Source of the DNA: an uncultured Clostridia bacterium
GTDB lineage: Bacteria > Bacillota > Clostridia > Christensenellales > CAG-138
Direction: 5' to 3'
DNA: 5,775 nt
Assembly: GCA_946183765.1 (NCBI GenBank)
Contig: CAMHDC010000095.1
Location: forward strand, 1-5,775
Shown here: piece by piece, positions 5,686 through 5,775 of the stretch
Position numbering within the stretch: position 1 is the stretch's first letter
How the letters are laid out: each line of letters opens with the position of its first letter
Notes under the pieces: generated by a model
What the model saw: the letters and a program-made list of their open reading frames with translations, nothing else
Told to the model about the DNA's origin: nothing
The model's database searches: none
Program-made: the position numbers and the translations under genes

Positions 5686-5775
5686 TCAGCCCTGCATCTT
5701 GATGATCTCCCGCTTCAGCCGGTCCATGATCCGCTTCTCCAGGCGGGAGATATAGCTCTGGCTGATGCCCATGGC
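5686..5775 (-). CDS. sigE: RNA polymerase sporulation sigma factor sigma-E, C-terminal fragment
   Basis: The minus strand is open from the right edge of the window to TGA at 5688-5686, giving 29 residues: AMGISQSYISRLEKR, then IMDRLKREIIKMQG. This is the region 4.2 helix-turn-helix end of a sigma-70-family factor. The GISQSYISRLEKRI sequence and the KM-type ending match sigma-E, the mother-cell sporulation factor; sigma-F and sigma-G have ISQAQVSRLEK there, and sigma-K differs further. From family knowledge this region reads the -35 element. In many spore formers sigE is followed directly by sigG, but here the next gene on the strand is galM. The fragment is short, so the choice of sigE over a close paralogue is likely rather than certain. 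Confidence 0.85.
   Translation of the reverse strand, partial: AMGISQSYISRLEKRIMDRLKREIIKMQG

Noticed and set aside
4481..5755. 424-codon open frame on the + strand
   Set aside because: It is antisense to galM, whose catalytic residues are all intact, and it runs through both intergenic hairpins.

Overview
The window looks like chromosomal DNA from a GC-rich, endospore-forming member of the Clostridia, probably Oscillospiraceae-like. The reasons are two sporulation regulators (a full-length SpoVT and the C-terminal end of sigma-E), GC-rich codon use, and an intergenic block of short hairpins ending in a CCCCTCAAGGGGAAGGCT-type sequence, which resembles repeats I associate with that group. 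The organism assignment is inference.

Layout on the + strand: the window opens inside the last 95 codons of an MFS-type transporter. An intrinsic terminator follows, then a short promoter region with a palindrome strikingly like the E. coli lac operator, then spoVT (start at 379). spoVT converges on the minus-strand genes. The 189 bases between the convergent stop codons hold a cluster of hairpins (a probable dispersed repeat) and a 13-bp GC-rich bidirectional terminator.

Layout on the minus strand, read right to left: the tail of sigE (29 codons), a 12-bp hairpin that also carries a consensus -35 hexamer, galM (aldose 1-epimerase) with its own terminator, then a two-component system. The OmpR-family response regulator and its histidine kinase are joined as TAA-ATG with no gap. 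They are followed after 66 bases by a 482-residue membrane-anchored extracytoplasmic protein of unknown function.

The most interesting observation is regulatory. The promoter before the response regulator and the promoter before the 482-residue protein share one architecture: TTACAA/TTACAT boxes on an 11-bp period, the proximal box exactly 9 bp from a TATACT -10, and no usable -35. This is how OmpR/PhoB-type regulators bind as tandem dimers. It predicts that the regulator activates its own operon and, separately, the gene for the unknown surface protein, making a compact signalling module (sensor, regulator, exported effector). The kinase also appears to lack a HAMP linker. SpoVT and sigma-E belong to the sporulation programme, and nothing in the sequence ties the two-component module to sporulation except position.
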